Source of the DNA: Caulobacteraceae bacterium
Lineage (GTDB): Bacteria; Pseudomonadota; Alphaproteobacteria; Caulobacterales; Caulobacteraceae
Length of the DNA: 64,000 bases
Assembly (NCBI GenBank): GCA_028290905.1
Contig: JAQGIW010000245.1
Coordinates: 1-64,000 of the forward strand
Reading direction: 5' to 3'
Positions 1 to 9,717 of the stretch are shown here, one piece after another (position 1 is the first letter of the stretch; each line of letters starts with the position of its first letter). Both the position numbers and the translations under genes were made by a program. The notes under the pieces were generated by a model. That model was not told the DNA's origin. It did not search any database and worked only from the letters and a program-made list of their open reading frames with translations.

Positions 1-334
<334 letters not shown>

Positions 335-406
335 GTTCTCATTAAAACTCATGCGCGCCAAGTCATGACGGCAGCAGTTGATGTCTTCTTCACATCCTCT
401 TTGTTG

Positions 407-524
407 ATCTGGTGGCTTTGCCGGAGGGTCCCCACCCGATCCCATTCCGAACTCGGTCGTTAAGCCCCCCTGGGCCGATGGTACTTCGTCTTAAGGCGCG
501 GGAGAGTAGGTCGCTGCCAGGTCT
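407..524 (+). rRNA. rrf: 5S ribosomal RNA
   Basis: The stretch has the typical 5S core (CCCGATCCCATTCCGAACTCG at about 437-457, given here only as a landmark) and ends CTGCCAGGTC, which pairs with CTGGTGGC at the 5' end. Ends are estimated from the terminal helix. It lies about 70 bases after the 23S gene. Confidence 0.95.
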
Positions 525-586
525 ACCAAGAGGATGTTTTCAGGCCAGTCCGACCCTTCATCACGTAACTCTATCAACCACTTCAT

Positions 587-663
<77 letters not shown>

Positions 664-666
664 ACA

Positions 667-699
667 AACCCGCTAAGTCAACGACTTAGCGGGTTTTAT
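667..699 (+). terminator. Rho-independent terminator of the rRNA operon
   Basis: A 13-bp perfect stem (667-679 with 683-695) with a 3-base loop, followed by TTTTATT. It begins 4 bases after the tRNA-fMet CCA end, so it should end the rRNA transcript. Confidence 0.9.
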
Positions 700-780
700 T
701 CTTGTAGTTATGAGAGCCTGAACGATTGATTCTGAAAGTCAGCCGGCGCGGCTGGCGCACCTGGAGACCGCTGCCTCTGC

Positions 781-823
781 GGAGGGAGCTTTCGGGGCCA
801 GCTCGGGCTAGATTGTCAATTCC
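781..823. repeat. 43-bp direct repeat, left copy
   Basis: This stretch matches 39153-39195 at 40 of 43 positions in the same orientation (key words GGAGGGAGCTTTCGGGGCCA and TTGTCAATTCC). It overlaps the last codons of the asparagine-synthetase-like gene. The two copies bracket the polysaccharide locus almost exactly. Confidence 0.85.
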
Positions 824-2738
824 AGGCCGCGAGCCGTTCGCCGGCGCGCCCGAGTTCCCCGGCGTGTTGAAGGAAGGCGGCGAACACCCACACGAGCCAC
901 AGGGGCTTGGAATTATCCGCCAGACCCGCAGCGTGCGTCTCTGCCATGCGCCGCACCTCGTCAAGCTCGAGGACTCCGCACTCTCGCAGGCTGGCGCTTT
1001 GCGGCAGAGCCAGCATACGATCGCGCAGAGGGCCGCGCAGCCACTCCGAAATGGGCGGCGCGAAGCCGGTCTTCGGACGGTAGAGGACCTCCCGCGGGAG
1101 ATAGGCCTCGAGCCCCTGTTTCAAGATCGCCTTGCCGCCTCGCAGGCGGCTCCGCTTGAGGTCGGGCCGAAGGTTGAACCCGGCGACGAAGAAGCCCTGG
1201 TCCAGCATTGGCGAGCGTAGCTCCAGGCTGTGAACCATGCTCGCGCGGTCGGTCTTCACCAGGATGTCCCCGGGCAGGTAGGTGACCGCGTCGGCGTACT
1301 GAGCCCGTTGCAGAGGGTCGAGCGGCGCCTCCACGCTATAGGCGCTGCGCACCACCTCGTCGGCGTCATACCCTCCGAGGCGGCGGCGAAAATCCTCCGT
1401 GAGAAGGCGCTCGCGGATCTCGCGCGGGAGAGCCTGCACCATCCGGACGTAGGCGGAGGCGGGATCGAGCGAGAGCTCCTTCAGGGTCGTGCGGCCCCGC
1501 AAGGGGCGCGGTAGCCAAGCGCCCCTGGGATAGATCTTCGCCAGCGGACCCAGCACCCCGGCGCGTACGGGCCCCGGCACGTAGCGCCGCAGCCGCGCCT
1601 GCGCCATGTGGAAGCCGTAGCGCCTGTACCCGCCCACGGCCTCGTCGCCGCCATCGCCGGAGAGCGCCACGGTCACGCCTCGGCGGGCGTGGGCGCAGAC
1701 CGCCAACGTCGGCACCGCTGAGACGTCGCCGAACGGTTCGTCGAAGATTTGGGGCAGGCGGTCCACCAACTCGAAGTCGGCCGGCGAGACCTCGCGTGTC
1801 TCGTGGCGGGCGCCGTAGCGGGCGGCCACGGCCAGGGCGTAAGGCGTCTCATCGCGCGCAGGATCAGCAAAGCCGATCGAGAAGCTCCTCACTGGAGCCT
1901 CCGCGGCTTCGGCCATCAGGGCGGTAACTGCGCTGGAGTCGACCCCTCCCGAGAGCAGCGCCCCGACCGGAACATCGGAGACCAGCCGGCGGCGGACGGC
2001 CAACCTGAGGTTGTCGATGAGCGCTTCAGGCGAGATCACTGAAGGTGAGGCAAGATGATCGAGGAGCGACCAGTACGCGCGGATCCGCGGCGCGCCGCAC
2101 CGCCCAACGACCAGGAGGTGAGCCGGGGGCAGCTTGCGGATTGCGCGATAGATCGTCCTGGGGTCGGGTATATAGCCGTAGGCGAAGAAGTCCTCGACGG
2201 CGAAAAGATCGAGATCGCGTGAGATCTCCGAAAGCTGCGTAAGCCCCTTGATCTCGGAGGCGAAGGCGAGCACCCCCGTAGGCTCGATCGCATAGTGCAG
2301 GGGCTTCTTGCCGAAGCGGTCCCTGGCCAGCACCAGCTGTTGGGCGGTCGCGTCCCACAAGGCGAGCGCGAACATCCCCTCCAGTCTTGCGAACAAGGCC
2401 TCTCCCCAGGCGCGCCAGCCGTGCAGCAGGACCTCGGTGTCGCTTCGCGTCCGGAACTGGGCGCCCGAAGTCTCGAGCTCGTCCCTGAGCTCGCGGAAGT
2501 TGTAGATCTCACCGTTGAACGTCACGGTGACGGCCCCGTCGGGGCTTCGCATGGGCTGAGCGCCACCGGCCAGGTCGATGATGGCCAGGCGCCGGTGGCC
2601 GAGCGCCACCCCCGGCTCGAGGTGTTCCCCTGCGCCGTCCGGCCCGCGGTGGGCCATGGCCAAGGTCATAGCGCGCAGCCGCGCAGGGTCGAAGCGTCTC
2701 GACCCTTTGGTATCGAAGAGGCCGGCGATCGCGCACAT
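816..2738 (-). CDS. XrtA-associated amidotransferase, asparagine synthase family
   Basis: A 640-residue glutamine-hydrolysing asparagine synthetase-type protein. It starts Met-Cys-Ala-Ile-Ala-Gly, so Cys2 is the N-terminal nucleophile of the class II glutaminase domain (about 1-210). The synthetase half carries the ATP-binding PP-loop SGGVDSS near residue 265 and a second region LSGDGGDE. Length and neighbours fit the XrtA/PEP-CTERM amidotransferase family (TIGR03108-like), thought to amidate a sugar or peptide during exopolysaccharide assembly rather than make free asparagine. It is divergent from the glycosyltransferase that starts 70 bases away. The last codons lie in a repeat shared with the far end of the locus. 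Confidence 0.9.
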   Translation of the reverse strand: MCAIAGLFDTKGSRRFDPARLRAMTLAMAHRGPDGAGEHLEPGVALGHRRLAIIDLAGGAQPMRSPDGAVTVTFNGEIYNFRELRDELETSGAQFRTRSDTEVLLHGWRAWGEALFARLEGMFALALWDATAQQLVLARDRFGKKPLHYAIEPTGVLAFASEIKGLTQLSEISRDLDLFAVEDFFAYGYIPDPRTIYRAIRKLPPAHLLVVGRCGAPRIRAYWSLLDHLASPSVISPEALIDNLRLAVRRRLVSDVPVGALLSGGVDSSAVTALMAEAAEAPVRSFSIGFADPARDETPYALAVAARYGARHETREVSPADFELVDRLPQIFDEPFGDVSAVPTLAVCAHARRGVTVALSGDGGDEAVGGYRRYGFHMAQARLRRYVPGPVRAGVLGPLAKIYPRGAWLPRPLRGRTTLKELSLDPASAYVRMVQALPREIRERLLTEDFRRRLGGYDADEVVRSAYSVEAPLDPLQRAQYADAVTYLPGDILVKTDRASMVHSLELRSPMLDQGFFVAGFNLRPDLKRSRLRGGKAILKQGLEAYLPREVLYRPKTGFAPPISEWLRGPLRDRMLALPQSASLRECGVLELDEVRRMAETHAAGLADNSKPLWLVWVFAAFLQHAGELGRAGERLAAWN

Positions 2739-2808
2739 GTTCGCTCCGGTGGTCCGTGATGAGGGCCGCCCGGAGCCTGCGCGGCCGCGTACCGCTAGGC
2801 CCTGTCAA

Positions 2809-4314
2809 ATGGAATGGAGCCCGTGCGTGGCGAAGATCCTGTTCCTGGCTCACCGGTTTCCGTTCCCGCCTGACAAGGGGGACAAGATCCGGGCCTTCCA
2901 CATGATCCGGCGCCTGGCCGCTCGCCACGAGGTCTGGCTGGGTGCGCCCATCGACGACAGCGCCGACCTGTCGCGGCTCGATCCAGCGACGCTGGGGTGC
3001 GCGGAGGCGGTCTGTCCCCGGCTGGGGCCAGGGCGCAGAGCGTTCAACATGGCGATCGCCCTGCTCGCGGGCGACCCGATCAGCGTCGCGCGCTTCCGCC
3101 ATCCGGACCTGGACCGGTGGATCGAACGGATCCTGCACGAGGTCCGTCCGGACCTGGTCGTGCTCTATTCTTCCGCGCTCGGCGAACGCCTCCTCGATCG
3201 CCTGCCCGACGGCCTGCCGCTGCTTGTCGACTTCGTCGACGCCGACGTGGCCAAATGGGCGACCTATGCGGCGGCCGCGCCCTGGCCTCTCTCGTGGCTG
3301 TTCCGCCGCGAAGCGCGAAAGCTACTGGCCTTCGAATCCTCGTTACTCGCCAGGGCCGATGCGGCCCTGCTGGTGACCGACGCTGAGCGGCAGGTCATGG
3401 CCGGCATGCAGCCGCGGTGGGCCGCCAAGCTCGAGATCATGGGCAATGGCGTTGATCTGGAGGCATTCCCCGCCGCCCCTCCCGCGCACGGTCGGCTCAT
3501 CGTCATGTGCGGGCGCATGGACTATCGCGCCAATGTGGAAGGCGCGCGCTGGTTCGCGGAGGAGGTGCTTCCGCTCATCCGGAAGCGCGCGCCGGCCGCG
3601 GTCTTCCGGATCGTGGGGGCCGCCCCCACAGCCGCCGTTCGCGCCCTTGCGCGGCTGCCGGGCGTCGAGGTGACGGGCGCCGTGCCGAAGGTCTGGCCGT
3701 ACCTTGCGGAGGCCAGGGTGGTCGTGGCCCCACTGCGTTTCGCGCGGGGAATACAGAACAAGGTGCTGGAGGGGCTGGCGGCCGCCCGGCCGGTGGTGGC
3801 CACCTCAGCAGCGCTAGAGGGCCTGGAGGTGGCGCCCGGGCGCGAGGTCCTGGCTGCGGACGAGCCTGCAGCCTTCGCCGAGGCGGTGCTCCAGGTGCTG
3901 GAGGGAGACGCCCCTCGGGACCTGGGTGGCCGCGGGCGTGAGTTCGTCGAAAGCCGGCACCGGTGGGACCTTCAGTTGCGCAAGCTCGACGGCCTGGTGG
4001 AGCGGCTGACCGCGTCGACGTCAGGCGAGACTGCGGCTGAACAAGGGCGAGATGGCGTTGGCGACTGGCAGGGGCAGGCGGCGCCACGCCTCGATCATAG
4101 TCCGGTACTTGGGATTGGTCGGGTTGACGTTGGGCAAGCCGCGGGACCGGATCAGGCGGTAGTGGTGGGCGACCGCACGCGGCTCGAAGCCCCAGTTACG
4201 CTTGAAGCTGAAGGGGCCGGTGCCGCGCTTGCTGCGCCCGAAATCGAACACGGCGCACCCGTGGCCGGCGGCCCGGCGCATCAGCTTCCAATACATCAGG
4301 TCATTGGATCCTAG
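2809..4314 (+). CDS. XrtA-associated glycosyltransferase (stp1-like), 3' overrun
   Basis: A GT4-type glycosyltransferase of the XrtA/PEP-CTERM type (TIGR03087-like). The N-terminus reads AKILFLAHRFPFPPDKGDK, typical of this family. The donor-binding half includes NGVDLEAF near residue 210 and ARGIQNKVLEGLAAARPVV near 310. ATG at 2809 and GTG at 2827 are both possible starts. The recognisable protein ends at about 4020, but no stop follows; the frame runs to 4314 and so overlaps the convergent FemAB gene by 294 bases, adding about 98 residues that resemble no glycosyltransferase. Either the stop was lost or there is a late frameshift. Confidence 0.85.
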   Translation: MEWSPCVAKILFLAHRFPFPPDKGDKIRAFHMIRRLAARHEVWLGAPIDDSADLSRLDPATLGCAEAVCPRLGPGRRAFNMAIALLAGDPISVARFRHPDLDRWIERILHEVRPDLVVLYSSALGERLLDRLPDGLPLLVDFVDADVAKWATYAAAAPWPLSWLFRREARKLLAFESSLLARADAALLVTDAERQVMAGMQPRWAAKLEIMGNGVDLEAFPAAPPAHGRLIVMCGRMDYRANVEGARWFAEEVLPLIRKRAPAAVFRIVGAAPTAAVRALARLPGVEVTGAVPKVWPYLAEARVVVAPLRFARGIQNKVLEGLAAARPVVATSAALEGLEVAPGREVLAADEPAAFAEAVLQVLEGDAPRDLGGRGREFVESRHRWDLQLRKLDGLVERLTASTSGETAAEQGRDGVGDWQGQAAPRLDHSPVLGIGRVDVGQAAGPDQAVVVGDRTRLEAPVTLEAEGAGAALAAPEIEHGAPVAGGPAHQLPIHQVIGS

Positions 4315-5046
4315 CGTGCGGGCTTCGGGCATGCTGCCGGTGTAGTAGGGTAGGACGCGGCCGCGGAAATAATAGCTGAGGACGCTCGACACGGGGCGGC
4401 CCTCCTGGCGAACAGTAAGGATTTCGCAGCGATCGCCGAACGCCTCCTTCAGGGCCTGGAAGAAACGTCGCGGAAGCGCGGGCGTGCCGTGGTCGCGCAT
4501 CGTCCGCGAATAGACGGCGAAGAAGTCCCCCACGCCGTCGTCGATGGTGGTGGTGAGATCGCGCTCCAGCGCCTTGCGCACGATGGCGCGCTGCTTGCGC
4601 GGGATCTGCTTGAGGTTCTCCTCCTCGGAGCCTGGGATCGGCGCCTCGAAGGTCGCATACAAATCGTCGCGCGCGACCCACCCGTCTCCGAGTTCGGCTT
4701 GCACGCCGCAGCGGACGTCCCTGAGCTCGATGTAATCCACACCGACCTCACATCCCAGACGCTCGGCCTCCTGGAGGATACTTCTGAGCCCCGCACCGCT
4801 CGTGGCGAGAGGACCCCCGCCCACGCAGAAGGCGGTGGAGATGAGCGCGTGGCCGAACAACCGGCTTCTGACTTCGATCAAGGGCAGCACCGCGGCGAAC
4901 GCACCGCCCTCCCTACGCGCCAGGTAGTGTGGGCGGTGGCCGAACACGCCCCGAGCGATGTCGCGCCAGGGCAGGAGGTGGAAGAAGGTGGCGTCGGGGT
5001 GCTCCTCGATGAAGGCGTCCCACTCCGAATCGACGAAAGCGGTCAT
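4021..5046 (-). CDS. FemAB-like protein, XrtA/PEP-CTERM associated
   Basis: A 341-residue GNAT/FemAB-fold protein of the XrtA-associated type (TIGR03019-like): DATFFHLLPWRDIARGVFGH near the N-terminus and the C-terminal GSNDLMYWKLMRRAA, then FDFGRSKRGTGPFSFKRNWG. Family members are thought to transfer an aminoacyl or acyl group in exopolysaccharide or protein modification; the substrate is unknown. The start at 5046 was chosen because its ATGA overlaps the stop of the upstream deacetylase gene, meaning translational coupling. It is the last gene of the six-gene minus-strand operon that begins near 10.4 kb. Confidence 0.9.
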   Translation of the reverse strand: MTAFVDSEWDAFIEEHPDATFFHLLPWRDIARGVFGHRPHYLARREGGAFAAVLPLIEVRSRLFGHALISTAFCVGGGPLATSGAGLRSILQEAERLGCEVGVDYIELRDVRCGVQAELGDGWVARDDLYATFEAPIPGSEEENLKQIPRKQRAIVRKALERDLTTTIDDGVGDFFAVYSRTMRDHGTPALPRRFFQALKEAFGDRCEILTVRQEGRPVSSVLSYYFRGRVLPYYTGSMPEARTLGSNDLMYWKLMRRAAGHGCAVFDFGRSKRGTGPFSFKRNWGFEPRAVAHHYRLIRSRGLPNVNPTNPKYRTMIEAWRRLPLPVANAISPLFSRSLA

Positions 5047-6020
5047 GCGGAAGGCTCCAGGCCCCGCTGCGAGGGCGAGGCCCAAGCGGCCGGGGCGACG
5101 GGCGCTGTGGCAATGCCAATTTCGTCGGCGAAGACGCGGTCCATGCGGTCCCAGCGAAGGTCGCGCAGGAGGCGCTGGAGTCGGCCCTCTGTCCTGCTCA
5201 GGTTGAGATAGTGGCGCATCCTGGACTTGAGCGGCGCGCCGCGGGCGCGGGGCTGGCCCGGGTCAATCTCCCAGGGATGGAGATAGAAGATCCCCCGGCG
5301 TCCGGCGTCGGCATTGACGGCCGTCAGGAGCGCACGGCTCAGGGGATAGGGCAGCAGGCGGAAATAGCCTCCGCCCCCGCATGGCCAGGAGCGGCCGGCC
5401 AGGCGGAGGGCGGAGATCGGCGCCTCCACCAGCTTGGCGACGCCGGCGGGGCGGTAGGGGCTGAGCGGCGCCTCAGGCGCGCCGTAGAGATCGCGGCGGA
5501 CGGGATAGATGCTGGAGCTGTAGGCGTAGCCCTCTTCCTCGAGGATGCGCCAAGCCCAAGGCGTGTGCGCGCCGACGCTGAAGGTGGGCGCGCGGTAGCC
5601 GCGCACGGCGGCTCCCGCGGCATACTCCAGGACCGCCCGTGCGCGTCGAACGTCGCTGCGGAATTCCTCGGGGCTTTGGCCGTCCACCCGCTGGTGGGCA
5701 AAACCGTGGCTCGCCACCTCGTGCCCCTCCGCGGCGATGCGGCCGATGAGCTGCGGAAAACGCTTCGCCACCCAGCCGAGCGCGAAAAAGGTCGCCTTCA
5801 CCTCCGCGTGCGAAAAGATCTCGAGGAGGCGTTCGGTGTTCCGCTCAACGCGGGGTTCGCAGGCCTCCCATGTGGAGACGGGGAACACGCCGGCGAGCGC
5901 CTGGACCTGGAAATAGTCCTCAACGTCCACCGTGAGCGCGTTCACCAGCGTGCCGTGCACGGTCGGGGCGTCCGCTGGCGAGTTTCCTTTTGGCGGCGGG
6001 AGGGACACGGCGCGGAACAT
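5043..6020 (-). CDS. XrtA-associated polysaccharide deacetylase
   Basis: A 325-residue NodB-fold carbohydrate esterase of the XrtA type (TIGR03006-like). The first catalytic motif is TVDVEDYF near residue 30, the metal motif is SHGFAHQ near 105, and RGYRAPTFSV near 140 follows; the C-terminal FYLHPWEID carries the late catalytic His. It should remove N- or O-acetyl groups from the exopolysaccharide in the periplasm. There is no clear signal peptide, as is common in this family. The start directly abuts the stop of the outer-membrane protein gene and its stop overlaps the FemAB start. Confidence 0.92.
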   Translation of the reverse strand: MFRAVSLPPPKGNSPADAPTVHGTLVNALTVDVEDYFQVQALAGVFPVSTWEACEPRVERNTERLLEIFSHAEVKATFFALGWVAKRFPQLIGRIAAEGHEVASHGFAHQRVDGQSPEEFRSDVRRARAVLEYAAGAAVRGYRAPTFSVGAHTPWAWRILEEEGYAYSSSIYPVRRDLYGAPEAPLSPYRPAGVAKLVEAPISALRLAGRSWPCGGGGYFRLLPYPLSRALLTAVNADAGRRGIFYLHPWEIDPGQPRARGAPLKSRMRHYLNLSRTEGRLQRLLRDLRWDRMDRVFADEIGIATAPVAPAAWASPSQRGLEPSA

Positions 6021-7487
6021 CTAAAAGGCCCTCCGGAGCGTTTGGAAAAGCGCATTCTCCGTCACTCGTTTGCCCCCCTGCACCAGCTGACGGTTCTGCG
6101 TGCGCGAGAGGTTCAAGGTGACGTCGGTGCGGGAATTCAGCCGGTACGCAAGCTGGACGGACCCACCCACCTCCTGGCTCGGGCCGTAGGTCGGGCTCTC
6201 GGCCGTGTGGGCGTATTCGGCGCGCAGCACGAGGGTAAGGTCGGGGCGCACCCGGCGAGTGAAGACCGCGTCCACGAGCAAGGTCCGGTCATGCCCCGGC
6301 ATGGTGAGGAATTCGCGGTCGGTCCAATCGGCCGTTACGCCAAGCGTGTTCACCTCATCGTGGTAGACGCCCCGAAACGTCGCGGATCGGCAGAGGGAGG
6401 TCGCGTTGGTGACGTCGGCCGGCACGCCAAAGGACGCCCGGATGAGCGGAGGGGGGAGGTTCTGGGCGGCCTCGGCGAAGTCGAAAAACGAGCGGGCGAC
6501 CCCGACCTGGTCCGGCTGAACCTGCTCGACATAGCTGGCCGTCGCGAGCAGATGCGGCGTAAGCTCCATCGTGGCGTTCGCCGCCCAGGCCGGCCTGTGG
6601 TAGCGACTGCCGGCCTCCACGGTGATGGTCGAACTGCCGTTCGGCTGATATTCGAAGCCGGCGCTCGCCAGCGGCGCCGAGATGTGCAGCAGTTGGCCCT
6701 GCGTGATGTCGTCGTAACCCACGCGACCGATCAGCCGGAGCACACCCACCCGGAAGAAGGCGGACAGTATATCGCTCACAGAGGTGAAGTCCTGCGCGTC
6801 GTGCAGATATTCCCCCGAGCCCTCTAGCTGCAGACGCCGGGTGGCGTCGCTAGCGACCGCCCCGGTGAGCTGGACGATGGAGTCGGTGCGCGGCAGAGGC
6901 AACGGACCGCTCGAGGCGTTGGAATAAAGGACCTGCGCGAAGCGCGCTGCGGCTCTCACGTCCAGTCCGTCTGGGGTGTGCCCGGTGAGCTCAGGTCCCA
7001 CGTCGTAGGTGGTCAGCTGCACGAGGTTGGGAGCGCCGTGGCGGTCCGTGGCCGACCGACCGAAGGTGGAGATCGCCCCGTCGCTAGTCGAGGCATCCGC
7101 CTTCAGCGTCAAGAGATTGGGGAGCAGGACGTAGGAGGCGGCGCCGTTCGCGGCCGCGTACCAACCGCTGCGGGCGCTCTGGCGTGCGTAGGCGTCATAG
7201 CCCACCTTGGCGTCCAGGTGGCCCTCGGCGCGCCCGGTGTCGAGTGTCGCCTCGAGGGACAGGACGGCCCGCGTGATCAGGTCCGAGACCTTGTCATGGG
7301 CCGTCAAGGCCACATTGTCGGTGTAGGTCTCCTGCAGTTCGAGGCTCGGCTGCAGGACGAGCGCCTGTTGTGGCGCAGCCCCGCGCTCCTGATCGGCGGC
7401 GCGCGTGAGGTCGCCGATCAGACTCGAGCTCAGGGCGACTAACCCCGCCGTCCAGCGCGCCGCTCGGCTTCTGCGCGTCCGGTACAC
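6021..7487 (-). CDS. XrtA-associated outer-membrane beta-barrel protein
   Basis: A 488-residue protein with an Arg-rich N-terminus and hydrophobic signal (TAGLVALSSSLIGDLTRA), then repeated amphipathic strands and a terminal Phe (LFQTLRRAF), as in outer-membrane beta barrels. The QPSLELQETYTDNVALTA start fits the XrtA-linked TIGR03016-like family. It probably forms an outer-membrane pore or anchor for the exopolysaccharide system. In most XrtA loci a AAA ATPase gene (TIGR03015-like) lies next to it; here that gene is absent and the deacetylase follows at once. It lies 20 bases after the tyrosine kinase gene. Confidence 0.85.
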   Translation of the reverse strand: MYRTRRSRAARWTAGLVALSSSLIGDLTRAADQERGAAPQQALVLQPSLELQETYTDNVALTAHDKVSDLITRAVLSLEATLDTGRAEGHLDAKVGYDAYARQSARSGWYAAANGAASYVLLPNLLTLKADASTSDGAISTFGRSATDRHGAPNLVQLTTYDVGPELTGHTPDGLDVRAAARFAQVLYSNASSGPLPLPRTDSIVQLTGAVASDATRRLQLEGSGEYLHDAQDFTSVSDILSAFFRVGVLRLIGRVGYDDITQGQLLHISAPLASAGFEYQPNGSSTITVEAGSRYHRPAWAANATMELTPHLLATASYVEQVQPDQVGVARSFFDFAEAAQNLPPPLIRASFGVPADVTNATSLCRSATFRGVYHDEVNTLGVTADWTDREFLTMPGHDRTLLVDAVFTRRVRPDLTLVLRAEYAHTAESPTYGPSQEVGGSVQLAYRLNSRTDVTLNLSRTQNRQLVQGGKRVTENALFQTLRRAF

Positions 7488-7507
7488 GGTGGCCCCCCGT
7501 TCCCGGA

Positions 7508-8320
7508 TCAGCGCCGTGCGGCATAGCGCACCGGGGACTGCCCCCGGTCGGCTTTGTTCAGCACCAGCGCGATCCGGGTCTCGTCCAGGGGACCGGCCCC
7601 TCGGTGCAGGATGCCCATCCCCTCGTCCACTTCTTGGCGTCGGGTCTCGCCTTTGGCGGTGACGAAGAGGATCTGTCCAGCGTGGCCGGCGAGCGCCACT
7701 GTCTCGCTGCAGGATAGGACCGAGCTGGAGTCCATGATGGCTATGCGCTGCTCATCGCTCAACCGGAGTTCATGCAGGAAGTGGCCCATCCTCGGGCTGC
7801 TCAGCAGCTCGGGGGCGGTGACGCGCGGCTGGCCGGCGGGAACCGCGTAGATTCCGGGCGTGGAGGTCCGATAGAGGACATCGGCCAAGTCCAAGCCTTC
7901 GTCGTCGAGATAGTCGAGGAGGCCAAGCTCCCGGCTCAGCTTCATCCGGTGCGTCAGCTCGCTCGTCCGCAGGTCGGCGTCGATCAGCACCGCGCGGCAG
8001 TCACGCTCGAGCATGAAGCTCATGGCCAAGCCTAGCGTGACGGTGGTCTTGCCTTCCCCTGGACTGGCGCTGGTGACCAGGATCACCCGCCGGTCCAGGC
8101 CGCGCCCCCCCGCTCTGATGCGGGCGATCAGGTGCCGCTTGAGCACCCGAAACTCCTGACGCGTGCGGGCTTCGTCATGCCGAGGCGCGTCCACGGCTCC
8201 AATCCGCTCGAGTTCGCCCTCGCGCGTGCAAAATCGCTGGACTTGGACCTCCTCCGTATCGACAACCTCGTTTCGATCGTTCGGCGCCACGGCTGCCAGG
8301 AACTGGCTGAAGCCGCTCAT
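7508..8320 (-). CDS. XrtA-associated tyrosine autokinase (BY-kinase)
   Basis: A 270-residue cytoplasmic BY-kinase. Walker A is [10 protein letters not shown] (about residue 85), Walker A' is AVLIDADLR, and the distal motif is [10 protein letters not shown]. It corresponds to the kinase half of Wzc and is encoded apart from the membrane chain-length protein, as in XrtA systems (TIGR03018-like). The C-terminus lacks a real tyrosine cluster: only VRYAARR remains. It should phosphorylate itself or partners and cycle polymer elongation. Its start overlaps the stop of the chain-length gene (ATGA). Confidence 0.9.
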   Translation of the reverse strand: MSGFSQFLAAVAPNDRNEVVDTEEVQVQRFCTREGELERIGAVDAPRHDEARTRQEFRVLKRHLIARIRAGGRGLDRRVILVTSASPGEGKTTVTLGLAMSFMLERDCRAVLIDADLRTSELTHRMKLSRELGLLDYLDDEGLDLADVLYRTSTPGIYAVPAGQPRVTAPELLSSPRMGHFLHELRLSDEQRIAIMDSSSVLSCSETVALAGHAGQILFVTAKGETRRQEVDEGMGILHRGAGPLDETRIALVLNKADRGQSPVRYAARR

Positions 8321-9684
8321 GATGCTTTTCCCACTGGAACGTTGACGTGAAGCCGGCGCTGGCGCCGCGGGGGCGGGTGGGCGGAGTCGAAGGCCCCCGA
8401 GAACGGCGGACGCGTGCGCCAGGCGCGCTCTAAGGAGACCGTGCCGATCACCGGCAGCTGGAAGACCTCCTCGATCTCCCGCGGCGAGACCATAATCCCA
8501 CGCATGAGGGCGCGCAGGTAGCCGGCCCCGAGGCCGCCGCCGAGCGCGGCCAGGATGCCCACCCCAAGGTAGAGCTTGCGGTTCGGTCCGACAGGGACGG
8601 TCGGCCTCGCCGGCTCGCGCGTGACCAGGAACTTCCCCGCGCGGTCAGCGCCTGACACCGCCTGGGACATCTGCGCCGCGGCCCGTTTGGCGACGAGCTG
8701 CTGATGACTTGCGCGCAGCAGCTCGTCCTTGCGCTGCAGCTCGGCGAGCTCCGCGGCGGCTTCGGGCGGCGGGGCGGGGTGTCGTCGCACCTTCAGGCGC
8801 CGAAGGGGCGCCGGTGGGGGCTTCGCCAGCGGGCCGGCGACGATCTCGGCCACCTCCGTCTTGCTCTGGGCGCGGGCCTCCTCCAGCTGGCGTCGAGCGG
8901 CGACCACGTCGGGGTGCTGCTCGGTGTCGACGGCCAGCAGGGAGGCGAGCCTCGTGTCCAGCTGGCTCACTCGCTCCGCGGCTTCGGAGCGTGCTGGAGG
9001 CGACGGCGGCGGTAGCTGGATCACTTCGGCTGGGGCGCGCTCCTGCGGCTGCGCGGGGGCGATCGCGGCGTCTGCGCCCGCGTCAGGGGCGATCACGCCC
9101 CAACGGCCCCGTATCGTGGCGATCTTCGCCTGCGACTGCGAGATCAGGTCGCCGTAGAAGGAGATCTGCTGGTCCAAGAAGGCGCCGGCGAGCCGCAGGT
9201 CCTGCTGCGACCGCTCGTAGGACCCGCTCATGAACTGGTTCAGTATCAGCTGGACCACAGCCTGAGCGCGGTGCGAATCGGTGTCGGTGTAGCGGATCTC
9301 GACGAAACCGTCGCCGCCATCCACGAGGTGGACGCCTTTCTTGAGCCCGATGGTCGCTGAGGCAAGTTCAAGCTTCGTGAAGCGACGCCGGGGCTCCAGC
9401 GCACGGGCGACCGCCTCCAAGTTGTCGTCGTTGAGAAGAGTCTTTTGGACCACGTAGGTGTTACTCGACCGAAGATCGGCCAGCGACACGCTTTCAGCCG
9501 CAGCCGACAGTGGCGTTTGGCGGCTGACGTAGAGCTGGCCCCACGCCTCGTAGATGTTAGGCGCGATGAAGGTGAAAGCGACCGCTGCGGCGGTCAGCGT
9601 CGCCGTCACGGCTGCAACCAGCCACCGGTAGCACCAGATGCGGCGGACTTCGTCGGTCAGGCGGTCAAGAATCTGGCCGATCAT
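8317..9684 (-). CDS. XrtA-associated polysaccharide chain-length determinant (Wzz-like)
   Basis: A 455-residue inner-membrane polysaccharide co-polymerase. There is one membrane segment near residues 20-42 and a second near 370-390 ([22 protein letters not shown]), with a long periplasmic region between them that includes a Pro-rich stretch. Family members (TIGR03007-like) set polymer length together with the BY-kinase encoded just downstream. The gene follows the export protein gene after about 33 bases, and its stop overlaps the kinase start. Confidence 0.9.
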   Translation of the reverse strand: MIGQILDRLTDEVRRIWCYRWLVAAVTATLTAAAVAFTFIAPNIYEAWGQLYVSRQTPLSAAAESVSLADLRSSNTYVVQKTLLNDDNLEAVARALEPRRRFTKLELASATIGLKKGVHLVDGGDGFVEIRYTDTDSHRAQAVVQLILNQFMSGSYERSQQDLRLAGAFLDQQISFYGDLISQSQAKIATIRGRWGVIAPDAGADAAIAPAQPQERAPAEVIQLPPPSPPARSEAAERVSQLDTRLASLLAVDTEQHPDVVAARRQLEEARAQSKTEVAEIVAGPLAKPPPAPLRRLKVRRHPAPPPEAAAELAELQRKDELLRASHQQLVAKRAAAQMSQAVSGADRAGKFLVTREPARPTVPVGPNRKLYLGVGILAALGGGLGAGYLRALMRGIMVSPREIEEVFQLPVIGTVSLERAWRTRPPFSGAFDSAHPPPRRQRRLHVNVPVGKAS

Positions 9685-9717
9685 GGTGTCACTCCGCCGG
9701 TGTCGCGGCCGGCCTGT

